Notes: a model not told the origin generated them from the sequence alone. A stretch of DNA of 38,358 nt from Proteiniphilum sp. (GCA_015478855.1 JADMKJ010000093.1:1-38358); one strand, 5' to 3'. Counted from the first letter of the stretch, positions 8,756 to 15,791 are shown. Numbers and translations are program-made.

Positions 8756-8853
8756 GGTTTGCGGTAATACGTACGTGGCACAAAAAAACGGTGGGTGTTG
8801 TTCAACACCGACTCTTCGACTCATCGCTGCGTCGTGCCGACCGCTCAGAAACC
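8756..8853. repeat. 98-bp complex inverted repeat with internal hairpin (in the 8570-8870 gene-free gap)
   Basis: The left arm, GGTTT-GCGGT (8756-8765) then GGCAC (8777-8781), pairs in order with the right arm, GTGCC (8834-8838), ACCGC (8840-8844) and AAACC (8849-8853). The central part holds a second perfect 7-bp hairpin, GGTGTTG-tt-CAACACC (8794-8809). Arm interruptions are unequal (11 nt against 1 nt, and 0 against 4 nt), so the folded form is a bulged stem, not a simple terminator. It lies just downstream of the hydrolase stop codon and is the only structure I see in this 301-bp gap. It could be an attC-like recombination fold, a structured 3' UTR or a mobile repeat. Confidence 0.55.
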
Positions 8854-8870
8854 TGTTTATTTGCAGCAGT

Positions 8871-9776
8871 TTATTTTAGACCTGTCAATAACTTTTCCAG
8901 GATCATATTGAATTCAGCCGGTTTCTCTATCATAGGATAATGTCCGGTTGCAGCGATCATTTCCACTTGAAAACTATTTTTACAATGCTCTTTCAGTCCG
9001 TTTACGTTTGTTGGAAAATTGTCACTGTTTATCAAATATAACTTATAATTAAGCTGTTCCAGTCTTTGTGCATCGGTAGAAGCATATTGCATCTGGTTCA
9101 TAAATGCATCAAAGCCTATAACGGGATCGCAATTTGCAAAATCTGATTTCACCCTCTCTTTCACTTCGTTTGAAGTGGTGGGATGAAAAAGCATCATATC
9201 TGCATACATCGGTGCGGCATTCTTAAAGTCGTTTTGCAGCATCGGGAAAAAGTCGGTCATTTGTTTCATCTGCTCAGGAGTAAAAGCAACATCAATAAAT
9301 TTGAAATTATCAATGCCTACAATTCCGACAATGTGAGGGTTGTTGGTTAATGCTGTTTGCAGCATAATTTCACCAGCCATTGAATGTCCGATGATAACCA
9401 CATTTTTCAGGTTCATTGTGTCAATAAATGCAGATACATCATTGGCATATTCTTCTACAGTCCAGTTGGTTCTTCCGGCTTTCGATTTGCCAAAGCCCGG
9501 CAGGTCAATTGCGTAAACACTGTAATTATCAGAAAAATATTCTACCTGATTTTCCCAATAAGTCCCATCAATACACCAACCGTGTAAAAACAGAAGTGCT
9601 GTTTCGCCCTGTCCTTGATGATAATAATTGATTTCAACTTGTGTATCTCTGATTGTGACTTGTTTTGCTGTCATACTTTCTGCTGTTTGTGCCTTGCTCA
9701 CACTTCCTGAAAGTGAAGCAATGACGATTAATAAAATTGTGAGTCTGCCAGGTCTCTTCATTGTCTGTATGTGCAT
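8871..9776 (-). CDS. Exported alpha/beta-fold hydrolase
   Basis: This 301-residue protein has an N-terminal signal peptide (KRPGRLTILLIVIASLSG..., cleavage near KAQ, residue 30). The alpha/beta-hydrolase landmarks follow in order: the oxyanion HGW (65-67), DLPGFGKS (91-98), the nucleophile elbow GHSMAG with Ser132, a probable acid Asp252 in NSDNFP, and His279 in TGHYP. The closest family behaviour is that of esterase- or peroxidase-like hydrolases acting on small esters; the substrate cannot be told from sequence. Met6 (position 9761) is an equally good start and gives a more typical signal peptide. It is an isolated gene preceded at 36 bp by a 24-codon signal-peptide-like ORF. Confidence 0.88.
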   Translation of the reverse strand: MHIQTMKRPGRLTILLIVIASLSGSVSKAQTAESMTAKQVTIRDTQVEINYYHQGQGETALLFLHGWCIDGTYWENQVEYFSDNYSVYAIDLPGFGKSKAGRTNWTVEEYANDVSAFIDTMNLKNVVIIGHSMAGEIMLQTALTNNPHIVGIVGIDNFKFIDVAFTPEQMKQMTDFFPMLQNDFKNAAPMYADMMLFHPTTSNEVKERVKSDFANCDPVIGFDAFMNQMQYASTDAQRLEQLNYKLYLINSDNFPTNVNGLKEHCKNSFQVEMIAATGHYPMIEKPAEFNMILEKLLTGLK

Positions 9777-9812
9777 TGTTAAATTGCTGCTAAGGGACTT
9801 TATTACCTATCG

Positions 9813-9887
9813 TTAATCTGATTGAGCTGAAATTTCTATTGTAAAAAATTGCAGAGTCAGGAGTAGAATAATTGTTTTCAATCTCAT
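9813..9887 (-). pseudogene. Orphan 24-codon signal-peptide ORF, possible truncated gene remnant
   Basis: The ORF encodes MRLKTIILLL-TLQFFTIEIS-AQSD and then stops. It has a basic N-terminus, a hydrophobic core and a signal-peptidase-like SAQ end, but no mature domain. It ends 36 bp upstream of the hydrolase gene, which has its own signal peptide ending KAQ. Options are the 5' remnant of a deleted exported-protein gene, a short leader peptide, or chance. The frame closes in an ordinary TAA with no recognisable continuation in other frames. Confidence 0.3.
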
Positions 9888-10220
9888 AATTATTTTATAT
9901 CTTTTTTGATAGTTATGTCTTATTGATTGTGCACAAATTTCATAATTACATGCAGTTAGGGATTGCATGTTGCTTTCCTGTCGAACCCTGATGCCTTTGT
10001 TGCAGGCGGCGAACTTTCTTGTCCGCAACGAAACCCAAATTGATATATAGTTTTTATTGCACTAAACCCGTAAACACGGGGAGCTATTTGACAAAAGTAC
10101 ATGATTCTTTATATATTCGATGATTTTTCAAAACAAAAAATGACTGACTATAAGAATGAAATCAGGTTTATGTAATCAAGTTTTATCTCATCACTTGGAC
10201 ATTTTGTCAGATCAGATAAA
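9888..10220. other. Gene-free 333-bp AT-rich gap
   Basis: No convincing gene is present. Three small structures are visible: a dyad CATGCA-9 nt-TGCATG (9949-9969), a hairpin CCCGT-AAAC-ACGGG (10067-10080), and a minus-strand TACTTTTG (10092-10099) that matches the -7 consensus. The -7 match has no -33 partner at the usual distance. Confidence 0.5.
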
Positions 10221-11666
10221 CTATAATGTTTTTATTCGTTTCCTTTTTATAAATAGAACACTGATTGAAACAAAGAAAGCAATACATAGCCAGGCAAAAT
10301 AATCACCAAGAAGAGAATAAACTGTTCTTTGACCTTTTACCGGTACATCCGAATATAAAATAACCTCGTTGGTCTTGAAAAAATCATTTGAAGATAATAG
10401 TTGTCCTTTATAATTAAAGGAGGCCGAAAACCCATTGAATGTTGATCTAACCATATTAAACCCATTTTCAATTCCCCTTACAGATGCTACAAATGTGTGA
10501 TATGGCGATATTTCTTTCCAGTCGCTACCTGGCACTAACATAATATCAATATCCATTTTTCCTGTTTGCTTAATCAGAGATGGAAAGTCCATATCGAAGC
10601 AAATTACTGAACCTATTCTCCCGTATGGAGAGTCAAAATATTTTACGATCCCATCACCTTTGTCACATTCGCCCGCATAAGTAGGCTTTGCCTTATGATA
10701 TATAAAAAGTGTTTCTCCTGTTGGAGAAATCCAAATTATTTTGTTTTCAGGATTTTCGTTAGAATTTTCTTTAGGCGCTACATGGATGGGAATACCAATG
10801 TAGATACTATCACGTATTGCAACTGCTTTGGTTTTTTCGATGAAGTTCGTCTCATTATCAAAAGGTAAACTGATAATGGTTTCTCGTCCAAATACAAACT
10901 TAGCACCTGAGGAAGCTGCTATTTCACAATTCCTTAAAAATCCACCGGCTGGCTTTCCAACCAATGAATCATTATTCACTGTCATACCATCATGATACTC
11001 TGTATTCGTGCTATTGATTGAAGCAATTCTTACAGTAGTCGAGTCAATGGAATGTGACAATCGAAACTGTCCCCATATAATCACAGTTAGAAAAGGAACA
11101 CCAAATACCCAAAATACCCTATAGACCTTACTTTTTTCAAAATGATTGTCCCAAAGCCAATTTGTAATCGATGCTGTCCACATAATAAGAAATGTCACTC
11201 CCCATATACCAGTAATTGAGACTAGTTGCAATAAAGCCAACGCTGATTGTGTATGAACGATAGTACCATATGAACCAGATGGATTGGTTGATATGGTAAT
11301 ATATTCCATTATTACATATGTGGCAGGAAATATGAGAGTCGAAACAATTCCTTTAAATTTTTGAATATAAATACGGTCTAACAAAAATGTCAAAGAAGTA
11401 AAAACACTCATCATTAGAGCAACGAAGTAATAGAAGAACCCTGACATGGGCATCATTCCTTTCCAAACGAATATATTTGATATCCAACAAGCAAGTACTA
11501 TCAAAAGAAATCCATTGAATGGTTTTTGGAATCGTAGAAAGCGAATTAGAAATACAGGTGCTAGAAAAGCAGCAATCGGTAAAATCCATTTCCCGTTAAA
11601 AAAGAATAGCAAAACAGTTCCTATTAACAAATAGATATAAGAAAAACGCATTAAGCTTTTGTTCAT
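10221..11666 (-). CDS. Apolipoprotein N-acyltransferase-like membrane nitrilase (Lnt family)
   Basis: This 481-residue protein has about six N-terminal membrane segments (residues 7-200), a carbon-nitrogen hydrolase (nitrilase) domain at about 212-450, and a closing membrane helix at about 458-474. This is the architecture of Lnt, which adds the third acyl chain to lipoproteins. The catalytic triad can be placed as Glu262 (GRET), Lys325 (YHKAKPTYAGE) and Cys356 (VICFDMDFP). Divergence from housekeeping Lnt (ICFDM rather than the common ICYE) suggests a paralogue or specialised acyltransferase. It stands alone in the AT-rich block and, unlike most genes here, has a strong Shine-Dalgarno sequence. 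Whether it is the cell's main Lnt cannot be judged from the window. Confidence 0.8.
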   Translation of the reverse strand: MNKSLMRFSYIYLLIGTVLLFFFNGKWILPIAAFLAPVFLIRFLRFQKPFNGFLLIVLACWISNIFVWKGMMPMSGFFYYFVALMMSVFTSLTFLLDRIYIQKFKGIVSTLIFPATYVIMEYITISTNPSGSYGTIVHTQSALALLQLVSITGIWGVTFLIMWTASITNWLWDNHFEKSKVYRVFWVFGVPFLTVIIWGQFRLSHSIDSTTVRIASINSTNTEYHDGMTVNNDSLVGKPAGGFLRNCEIAASSGAKFVFGRETIISLPFDNETNFIEKTKAVAIRDSIYIGIPIHVAPKENSNENPENKIIWISPTGETLFIYHKAKPTYAGECDKGDGIVKYFDSPYGRIGSVICFDMDFPSLIKQTGKMDIDIMLVPGSDWKEISPYHTFVASVRGIENGFNMVRSTFNGFSASFNYKGQLLSSNDFFKTNEVILYSDVPVKGQRTVYSLLGDYFAWLCIAFFVSISVLFIKRKRIKTL

Positions 11667-11671
11667 AATTT

Positions 11672-11677
11672 CCTCCT
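11672..11677 (-). promoter_or_regulatory. Strong Shine-Dalgarno AGGAGG for the Lnt-like gene
   Basis: On the minus strand this is a full AGGAGG, 5 nt before the ATG at 11666. Bacteroidetes genes generally lack such sites, and the neighbouring GNAT and PhzF genes show none, so this supports the start and hints at a foreign origin of the gene. Confidence 0.6.
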
Positions 11678-11902
11678 AATTTTAAAAGAGTTAAATTGAC
11701 ACATCATTACCGGAAAGCACATCTAAATCCATCCACGCTCCGCCTAAAAGAGCACTGGCAATATTATAAATATTCCCGATGGCCAGGATCCGGGTTTCAT
11801 TTCAGATTACCCCCCGAAAAACCCATAAATTTAGATAAATATTTTATTGCAGAATCGTTATGATAAAAAATAATTTAATCCACCATACTATTTATTAGCG
11901 GT

Positions 11903-12442
11903 TCACGTTTCTCTTTCGTCTTCAATGATCGAATATATATAACTATCAACCCACTCTCCTCTTATCGGTAATATCTTCCTGTAAATCCCTTCCCGAGTCA
12001 TCCCTGATTTTTCAAGCACCCTTATCGATCTGTAATTTTTAACGGCACATCCGGCTTCAATCCGATGTAGATTCAATCTGTCAAATCCTATTTCAATCAT
12101 CTTTTTCGAGATCTCCGTGGCATAACCATTTCCCCAATGTTCCGGGAATAATTTGTAAAATATCTCACCTATGCGAAATTTGTCGAGTGATATTTTTATT
12201 CCCGCTAACCCTATAAATTCGCCGGTTTCTTTAAGCACAATATTCCAGGTATACTTTGATTGCGGGACACATTCTTTCGCATCAATGTAAGGCTTGATAT
12301 TCACCCGGGTTTCTTCAATGTCCACAGGTATTCCAACAGTATTAAATTCATCCACTTCAAAAACTGAATGAAGTCTATGAATATTTTCCAGGTCGTCCCA
12401 TGTGATTTCAGAAAGTTCTAATCTTTGCGTTTGTATTTGCAT
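11903..12442 (-). CDS. GNAT N-acetyltransferase, RimJ/RimL-like
   Basis: This 179-residue protein matches the RimJ/RimL-type GNAT fold. It begins with the typical strand QTQRLELSEITWDDL. The acetyl-CoA-binding segment, normally Q/R-x-x-G-x-G/A, appears as LFPEHWGNGYATEISKKM, and the C-terminal VLEKSGMTREGIYRK signature follows (N-x-x-S-x-x-x-x-E-K-x-G-F type). The family acetylates N-termini of ribosomal proteins or small amines, and the substrate is unknown here. It lies 20 bp downstream of the PhzF-like gene, so the pair is probably co-transcribed. Confidence 0.88.
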   Translation of the reverse strand: MQIQTQRLELSEITWDDLENIHRLHSVFEVDEFNTVGIPVDIEETRVNIKPYIDAKECVPQSKYTWNIVLKETGEFIGLAGIKISLDKFRIGEIFYKLFPEHWGNGYATEISKKMIEIGFDRLNLHRIEAGCAVKNYRSIRVLEKSGMTREGIYRKILPIRGEWVDSYIYSIIEDERET

Positions 12443-12462
12443 TTCAGCTGGTATTAATTTTT

Positions 12463-13365
12463 TTACTGATTATATGTCAAATATTTACCATCAATCCTTG
12501 TTATTGCTCCCCCTCCAAAACAGACTCTTTGATTGTACTCTTCATCCATCTGTTTTTTAAGTCTTACGATGTTGAAATTATCCATCAACCCGTTTTGCTC
12601 AATAGACAAGTCGCTAGTTGTCCACAAGCTGTTGTTAATCAAATAGTATCCAAAAGCTGAATTTCCCGAACCTGTGGCCGGGTCTTCGATGTATCCGAAA
12701 GTAGGTGCAAAAACCCTCGTTCTGTAATCATTTGTTTTATCTTGCACATCAGATGTAAAAACCTCAATGATATCAACCCCCCGGCTAAAACAATATTCTT
12801 TCAGTTCGTCAAGGTCGGGAGCAATAGACAATATAGCATCCAAATCAGTTATCGGAACGATTAAAGTTGATAATCCGGCATTTATTACTGATATTGGAAA
12901 ATTCAAGTCAATCTTACAATTATCAACCCTAAGTTTGGTCGCTAGTTCACTGACATCTACGGAAATTTCCCTTGTTTCGGGATTAGGTGACATGATAAAT
13001 ACAGCATCTGACTCTTTTAATCTGTTTTCAACTAATAAAGTGCCTTTGTTTGTATTAATTGTCAATGTTGGAATATTTGTCAAACTTTGTTCTGTTTTTA
13101 TCAAGTCGTACAAAATGGCGATTGTAGCATGACCACAAAAATCAACCTCTCTTTCCGATGAATAATATCGCAAATCAAATTCACTTTTTCCACTTCTGGC
13201 AACATATCCCACTTCGTTTACAAATCCTTTCAACTCTCGTGCTATCTGTAGCATCTCGTTTTCAGGGATATCCTCCAGCTTATCCAAAAGAATGTAACCG
13301 GCAGGATTTCCGTCAGATTCCACTGTAGCAAAAGCATCTATTTTCTTAAATTTATATTCTTTCAT
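12463..13365 (-). CDS. PhzF-like isomerase
   Basis: The 300-residue protein is full length for the PhzF family, which has a diaminopimelate-epimerase-like fold with two similar halves. Landmarks are DAFATVESDGNPAG at 10-23, Glu51 in NEVGYV (equivalent of the catalytic Glu45 of PhzF), the CGHAT motif at 77-81, and DPATGSGNSAFG at 228-239. PhzF itself isomerises a phenazine precursor. Most family members outside phenazine clusters have unknown substrates, and no phenazine genes are visible here. Start Met1 is preceded by AT-rich DNA without a Shine-Dalgarno. It precedes a GNAT gene by 20 bp. Confidence 0.9.
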   Translation of the reverse strand: MKEYKFKKIDAFATVESDGNPAGYILLDKLEDIPENEMLQIARELKGFVNEVGYVARSGKSEFDLRYYSSEREVDFCGHATIAILYDLIKTEQSLTNIPTLTINTNKGTLLVENRLKESDAVFIMSPNPETREISVDVSELATKLRVDNCKIDLNFPISVINAGLSTLIVPITDLDAILSIAPDLDELKEYCFSRGVDIIEVFTSDVQDKTNDYRTRVFAPTFGYIEDPATGSGNSAFGYYLINNSLWTTSDLSIEQNGLMDNFNIVRLKKQMDEEYNQRVCFGGGAITRIDGKYLTYNQ

Positions 13366-13449
13366 TTCTCAATTTATAAAAAAGCGGATCACTTTTTGTT
13401 TCCATGGTTGTTCTCTGACTCTTCATTCTCCGGTCTCTTCATTTTCAAA

Positions 13450-13986
13450 TTATTTGTCCGATCTCAATTTACTATATATTTCCAGGTCTGTATAAAAATC
13501 ACCTGTGAGCAATTCTCCTTGCCGTTCAATTCCTTCAAACTTGAAACCCAATTTTTTCGGAATATTTTTGCTTGATATGTTTTCAACCGCACATTTTATT
13601 TGAATTCGATTTATTCCCTGGTTGTTAAATGCAAAAACACAAAGCTTATCTACTGATTTTGTTACAATCCCTTGTTTTTGGTATTTTTCGGAAAGCCAAT
13701 ATCCAATTTCTGTCTTTTTGTTTTGTTTGTCAGTGTCTTTAAAACCAATCAATCCTACAAATTCGTTATTTTTTCTGATTGTAAAGACATATTCAAATCT
13801 GTCTTCAGTACCATTAATTACAGAATCTACAAATCTTTCAGTATCGGATATGTCTATAGTAAATGCTACAAACGGCAACCATTTTCCTAAATAATCTCTT
13901 TGATTGTTAATCGTATTAAAAATATCTACTGAATCCGATGGCTCTAATTGTTTTAATTCAATTTCTGTATCTACTTTAATTATCAT
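13450..13986 (-). CDS. GNAT N-acetyltransferase, RimL-like
   Basis: This 178-residue protein is of the ribosomal-protein-serine acetyltransferase (RimL) type. It has an N-terminal IELKQLEPSD strand, IGYWLSEKYQKQGIVTKSV over the acetyl-CoA pyrophosphate loop, and KCAVENISSKNIPKKLGFKFEG near the C-terminus. It is not closely similar to the other GNAT at 11.9 kb, so this is not a recent tandem duplication. It lies 84 bp upstream of the PhzF-like gene and may begin a three-gene transcript. The substrate is unknown. Confidence 0.88.
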   Translation of the reverse strand: MIIKVDTEIELKQLEPSDSVDIFNTINNQRDYLGKWLPFVAFTIDISDTERFVDSVINGTEDRFEYVFTIRKNNEFVGLIGFKDTDKQNKKTEIGYWLSEKYQKQGIVTKSVDKLCVFAFNNQGINRIQIKCAVENISSKNIPKKLGFKFEGIERQGELLTGDFYTDLEIYSKLRSDK

Positions 13987-14387
13987 GTTGGTCTTTTTTT
14001 TGTGTTGAAGCTAACGAATGTCTTTACCAAATAACAGTATGATCAATTCATGTTATTCATTAATTACAAAGGAGTTAAATATATTGATTATATAAATTAT
14101 CGTTGCGCATATATAAAAATTGAAGACGCTAAGCAAATGATCGAATCAGATTTTGGGTGAGTGTAATTCATACACATTGTGTCTACATGTCAGGGCAAAA
14201 ATCTGGTAAAAGATAGTATAAATAATCCAACATGCAAGTTTAGTGAATTATTATTAATAAACTACATTTTTGTTAGTTTATTTATTCACAGTCAATTTTT
14301 TAGTGATACTATTGCGAATGATAATTAAGTCAACAGGAGGGTTGCTATTGCAGAAATTATTAAAGTCAACACGAATTACTTACTGAA
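13987..14387. other. AT-rich 400-bp gap
   Basis: I find no supported gene. A plus-strand 36-codon frame (14050-14160) has no recognisable family. An A/T-only stem AATAAACTA/TAGTTTATT (14256-14264 and 14274-14282) is the only clear dyad. Base composition matches the neighbouring AT-rich accessory genes rather than the aspS side. Confidence 0.5.
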
Positions 14388-14424
14388 ACAAAAAAAACAC
14401 CTATCTGAGTGATCAGATAAGTGT
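14388..14424 (-). terminator. Rho-independent terminator of tRNA-Pro
   Basis: On the minus strand a 12-bp stem (ACACTTATCTGA / TCAGATAGGTGT, one G-U pair) with a TCAC loop is followed by an uninterrupted T run. It begins about 10 nt beyond the tRNA 3' end. Confidence 0.85.
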
Positions 14425-14433
14425 CTAATGGTG

Positions 14434-14508
14434 TCGGGGTAGCGGGATTCGAACCCACGACCCCCTGCTCCCAAAGCAGGTGCGCTAACCGGACTGCGCT
14501 ACACCCCG
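14434..14508 (-). tRNA. trnP: tRNA-Pro (anticodon TGG)
   Basis: The 75-nt cloverleaf has acceptor stem CGGGGTG/TACCCCG (one G-U pair), D-stem GCGC/GCGC, anticodon arm CCTGC-TTTGGGA-GCAGG with TGG at the centre, and T arm GTGGG-TTCGAAT-CCCGC. The discriminator base is A and no CCA is encoded. Its own promoter and terminator flank it closely, so it is a single-gene transcription unit. Confidence 0.97.
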
Positions 14509-14599
14509 AATAACCTGTTTACGTTCCAGCCCCACATCGTAACGACGAAAATTGCGAAAAGGACTGATACACATTAAAGGCATTTCCAAAACATGAGTG

Positions 14600-14630
14600 C
14601 AAAAGTACAAAAAAAATTGAAACTCTCAAA
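14600..14630 (-). promoter_or_regulatory. Promoter of tRNA-Pro
   Basis: On the minus strand, TTTG (14627-14630), 19 bp, then TACTTTTG (14600-14607). This is a full Bacteroidetes housekeeping promoter (-33 TTTG, -7 TAnnTTTG) and predicts a leader of roughly 85 nt before the tRNA 5' end. Confidence 0.7.
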
Positions 14631-14772
14631 AGATCTAACCTTTTATAAATATTAATATCTACATAGGTTCATGATAGGTCAATAAATGAAAGCGACCCAT
14701 AATAAGCCGGTTTAGATGTTTTCACAGCGGAATAATCCTTATTGTGAATTGCTTTCAAATATTTTGCAAATG

Positions 14773-14801
14773 GTTGTTACTGATACCAAAAGCACTGAAT
14801 T
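14773..14801 (+). repeat. Direct repeat, left copy, flanking hicAB
   Basis: A 29-bp sequence starting GTTGTTACTGATACCAAA recurs at 15691-15719 with two mismatches (27 of 29 identical; the first 18 bp are exact). This copy lies downstream of hicB, 21 bp before the hicAB terminator hairpin. The rest of the 14510-14882 gap holds only the tRNA promoter and that terminator. Confidence 0.8.
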
Positions 14802-14822
14802 CCATATGCAGCTATTTTGTAC

Positions 14823-14850
14823 AAAAGCCGTCCCGGATATCCGGGACGGC
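14823..14850 (-). terminator. Terminator of the hicAB operon
   Basis: The 24-bp perfect palindrome GCCGTCCCGGAT/ATCCGGGACGGC (14827-14850) is followed on the minus strand by TTTT, 32 bp after the hicB stop codon. The T run is short but the stem is very GC-rich. It abuts a second 12-bp palindrome, TTTTGTACAAAA (14815-14826). Confidence 0.7.
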
Positions 14851-14882
14851 TGGTGGCTGATCTTTGAAGTGTCAATTAAAAA

Positions 14883-15287
14883 CTAAAGCTCTACAACCTG
14901 TAACTCTTTCCCAAGCTTATTAAAAGCGTTTGTTATTTTTTTAGCCTGTCTATCACGCGGTTTTGTTTCTCCGGATGCGTAGCGTTGCAATTGGCGCTGA
15001 TTGATGCCAGTCAATCGCTCCAATGCAGAATTGGTAAAAATTCCTCTGTAATGCTGCAAAAGACTCACTGCATCAAATTTGTAAACAAGTTCAAAAATGC
15101 CGTTAAATACTTCTGGTATATCATCACCAAACTCTCTACTGGTTTCTAAATGAAAAGCCACAGCTTCTTTCATATTCTTATGCAGATCATCAAACGTCTT
15201 TCCGGTGGAAACACATCCCGGAAGTATGTCTATATAAGCCGAATAGTTATTGTCGGTAAGTTCTACATTCACAGTTATTTTTTTCAT
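14883..15287 (-). CDS. hicB: HicB-type antitoxin with C-terminal HTH
   Basis: This 134-residue protein has the partly degenerate RNase-H-like HicB fold in the N-terminal 65 residues (VELTDNNYSAYIDILPGCVSTGKTFDDL, then a helix with KEAVAFHLE). The C-terminal helix-turn-helix has NSALERLTGINQRQLQRYASGETKPR. HicB neutralises the HicA RNase and uses its DNA-binding domain to repress the operon. It follows hicA by 38 bp and has a clear GGAGGA Shine-Dalgarno (15295-15300) 7 nt before the ATG, uncommon in this phylum and consistent with the antitoxin being made in excess. Confidence 0.93.
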   Translation of the reverse strand: MKKITVNVELTDNNYSAYIDILPGCVSTGKTFDDLHKNMKEAVAFHLETSREFGDDIPEVFNGIFELVYKFDAVSLLQHYRGIFTNSALERLTGINQRQLQRYASGETKPRDRQAKKITNAFNKLGKELQVVEL

Positions 15288-15325
15288 AATAGAGTCCTCC
15301 GTTTTTGTTGTTAAATGCCGGGCTT

Positions 15326-15517
15326 TTATAGCCCTGCTTGTTTCAAAATACTTTTCGCCGTGTTTGGCGGCAGATCATCACTTAGCTTTCCCGGCACGGT
15401 TACAATACCTCTTTTTGTCAGGTGTCTATATTGTCGGTGGCTTCCTTTTTGTCTCAGCAGGTACCATCCGTCAGTTTCGAGAAATGCGATGATTTCTTTC
15501 ACTTTCCAAATTTTCAT
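15326..15517 (-). CDS. hicA: HicA-type mRNA interferase toxin
   Basis: The 63-residue double-stranded-RNA-binding-like fold carries the catalytic motif GSHRQY (His27). It also has KVKEIIAFLETDGWYLLRQ before it and GIVTVPGK...LPPNTAKSILKQAGL after it, matching the family length of about 60 residues. HicA cleaves mRNA and tmRNA and causes growth arrest when not held by HicB. I chose Met at 15517; an upstream in-frame Met at 15574 would place the coding start inside the promoter. The order is toxin first, antitoxin second, as in many hicAB loci. Confidence 0.93.
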   Translation of the reverse strand: MKIWKVKEIIAFLETDGWYLLRQKGSHRQYRHLTKRGIVTVPGKLSDDLPPNTAKSILKQAGL

Positions 15518-15543
15518 AGAGTTATTGTCTTTAATTGACAGTT

Positions 15544-15575
15544 CAAATATAGTTGTATTTTTACAACCATTCAAA
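15544..15575 (-). promoter_or_regulatory. Promoter of hicAB
   Basis: On the minus strand, TTTG (15572-15575), 20 bp, then TATATTTG (15544-15551). This is a full -33/-7 match, 27 bp upstream of the hicA ATG. Confidence 0.7.
15552..15567. promoter_or_regulatory. Candidate HicB operator
   Basis: The perfect dyad GTTGTA-TTTT-TACAAC fills the spacer between the -33 and -7 boxes of the hicAB promoter. A second dyad, TCAAAT-CA-ATTTGA (15571-15584), overlaps the -33 box. Binding of the HicB helix-turn-helix to either would block RNA polymerase. HicB autoregulation is established for the family, but the site assignment is inference. Confidence 0.5.
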
Positions 15576-15690
15576 TCAATTTGAGTTAAATGTCCACCTC
15601 ACTAGTCATTATTATAATTATTTAACATTAGAAACCTATCAAACCTCAAAATGTACCTAGAGAAAAATATTAGTTATAAACGATCGTCAA

Positions 15691-15719
15691 GTTGTTACTG
15701 ATACCAAAGGAACTGAATT
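15691..15719 (+). repeat. Direct repeat, right copy, flanking hicAB
   Basis: This is the second copy of the 29-bp repeat at 14773-14801, in the same orientation, 918 bp away and 110 bp upstream of the aspS start codon. The two differ at two positions. The pair brackets hicAB with its promoter and terminator exactly. The 15518-15829 gap otherwise holds only the hicAB and aspS promoters. Confidence 0.8.
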
Positions 15720-15783
15720 TTGAAAGAAAGTCGAGTTCCAAAATTCAATTATCTTTCCCTATCCATTTCACACAAGAATTATG

Positions 15784-15791
15784 TACATTTG
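15784..15791 (+). promoter_or_regulatory. -7 box of aspS
   Basis: TACATTTG matches the TAnnTTTG consensus and lies 38 bp upstream of the ATG. There is no clear TTTG at -33. Confidence 0.5.

Noticed and set aside
14050-14160. 36-codon plus-strand ORF in the gap before tRNA-Pro, with a plausible-looking C-terminus (KIEDAKQMIESDFG)
   Set aside because: It has no recognisable family, no Shine-Dalgarno and no consensus promoter. It could be a gene remnant, but nothing supports it beyond the open frame.
8064-14433. The whole AT-rich block as an integron cassette array
   Set aside because: Only one bulged inverted repeat is present, several genes are 20-84 bp apart without any such site, and there is no integrase in the window. 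It is kept only as a question about the single repeat.
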